Assembly: GCA_036511595.1 (NCBI GenBank)
Contig: DATCBY010000027.1
Location: 1 to 64,000 of the forward strand
Direction: 5' to 3'
From: DASZQY01 sp036511595
GTDB lineage: Bacteria; Pseudomonadota; Alphaproteobacteria; Rhizobiales; Kaistiaceae
DNA: 64,000 nucleotides
Below are positions 63,550 through 64,000 of this stretch, piece after piece; the stretch's first letter is position 1; each line of letters starts with the position of its first letter. A model generated the notes under the pieces. That model made no database searches, had not been told where the DNA came from, and saw nothing but the letters and a program-made list of their open reading frames with translations. The position numbers and the translations under genes are program-made.

Positions 63550-64000
63550 CGACGATCGCTTCCGTTTCCTACGACCGGGCCGGTCGTCAACCTGGCAACC
63601 CCTGCGTCCGATTTCGTCCACGTAACCGGGCCCACGTCGACGCGGTGGCCCTGCCACTCGTAGCGACTGTTGACAGCACCGCTCAGCCACACCGCCGGAA
63701 GCAGCAGGTCACGCGCGATCCATGCGGGGATTGTGCGCGGTCCAAAGTGCCAACCAAAGGCCTCGGCCAAAACAGCCTCGGCCCCGTACCACGCGACGAG
63801 CAGGAGTGCCAGCAGGCCGAGAGGGAGGGCACCACATGCTGCCGCGATCGCGGCAGGCAGCAGCACGATCAGGCTGAAGCTGAACGGCTCGAACCAGAAT
63901 ACCTGGGGCAGGTCGTTGCGGCGCAGCTGGGCCCAGCGCACCTGGCGCCGCCACACCTGCTTGAGAGTGCGTCGTCCGAGCGGCTGCGGGAAGGGGCGGC
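63546..64000 (-). CDS. C-terminal part of a ceramide glucosyltransferase-like GT21 (truncated by window edge)
   Basis: The frame is open to base 64000, so the start lies beyond the window. The visible 151 residues contain the GT21 RQxRW-type motif (WRRQVRWAQLRRNDLP), then two membrane helices (FSFSLIVLLPAAIAAACGALPLG, LLLVAWYGAEAVLAEAF), and PAWIARDLLLPAVWLSGAVNSRYEWQG. The RQVRW element is the acceptor-site signature. The coding direction and overlap with GT4 indicate one operon. Confidence 0.8.
   Translation of the reverse strand, partial: RPFPQPLGRRTLKQVWRRQVRWAQLRRNDLPQVFWFEPFSFSLIVLLPAAIAAACGALPLGLLALLLVAWYGAEAVLAEAFGWHFGPRTIPAWIARDLLLPAVWLSGAVNSRYEWQGHRVDVGPVTWTKSDAGVARLTTGPVVGNGSDRR

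Overview
The window is high-GC, densely coded chromosomal DNA from an alphaproteobacterium, most likely of the order Hyphomicrobiales (Rhizobiales). Supporting signs are the order purB / ATP-synthase zeta subunit / purC-purS-purQ-purL-bolA-grxD, a DUF6867 gene inside a complete liv operon, a Usg gene, a eukaryotic-type NADP isocitrate dehydrogenase, and a GAAC-N7-GTAC element (one mismatch from the alphaproteobacterial LexA box) before recA. Family or genus cannot be told from the sequence alone. No rRNA, tRNA, insertion sequence, CRISPR array or prophage was found.

Layout. 1-4315: the end of a DUF3237 gene, then ppk-ppx (polyphosphate metabolism) behind a 7+6+7 inverted repeat. 4333-5999: an ECF sigma factor, a DUF4142 protein and a cupredoxin. 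The same bipartite promoter motif stands before the sigma gene and before the DUF4142 operon, so autoregulation is likely. 6006-12933: rnd, aspS, two paralogous secreted proteins of unknown function and a DUF1993 protein. 13019-16055: a HAD phosphatase and UbiA transferase pair, divergent from a GT87 membrane protein. 16052-18440: psuG-psuK and a small secreted protein. 18638-24175: recA, a VOC protein, alaS and a K+ channel with a degenerate cyclic-nucleotide domain. 24179-27609: aldo/keto reductase, icd, a monooxygenase-like protein and HdeD. 27751-31402: trmJ-murI-dapB-like overlapping chain, a His/Met-rich secreted peptide, and rpsD with a structured leader and a terminator.

31491-33916 is a decaying stretch: a LuxR-type regulator and an autotransporter, both broken. 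It is followed by grxD-bolA-purL-(hypothetical)-purQ-purS-purC on the minus strand, the divergent zeta subunit and an HpcH-type aldolase, a broken TorF-like porin (40548-41268), then purB and rpe. 43448-50250 is a complete branched-chain amino-acid-type ABC operon (livHMGF, DUF6867, two substrate-binding proteins separated by a strong terminator).

50426-56595: a family-4-like uracil-DNA glycosylase, a PQQ-type sugar dehydrogenase, a translationally coupled molybdenum-cofactor maturation set (two XdhC halves and a MoeA-like/MobA-like fusion) without its target enzyme, a Popeye-like membrane protein and Usg. 56592-61417 on the minus strand is the Anbu proteasome-like system (circularly permuted ATP-grasp, alpha-E, transglutaminase, Anbu) with a coupled SDR gene. 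61508-64000 is a glycolipid-type cluster (GT21, GT4, LpxH-like phosphoesterase) running off the right edge.

The most interesting points are the autoregulated ECF/DUF4142/cupredoxin module, a DapB homologue that has lost its catalytic His pair, the orphan molybdenum maturation genes, the paralogous giant secreted proteins, the rpsD leader structures, and the concentration of all detected gene lesions in two surface-protein genes and one regulator gene.
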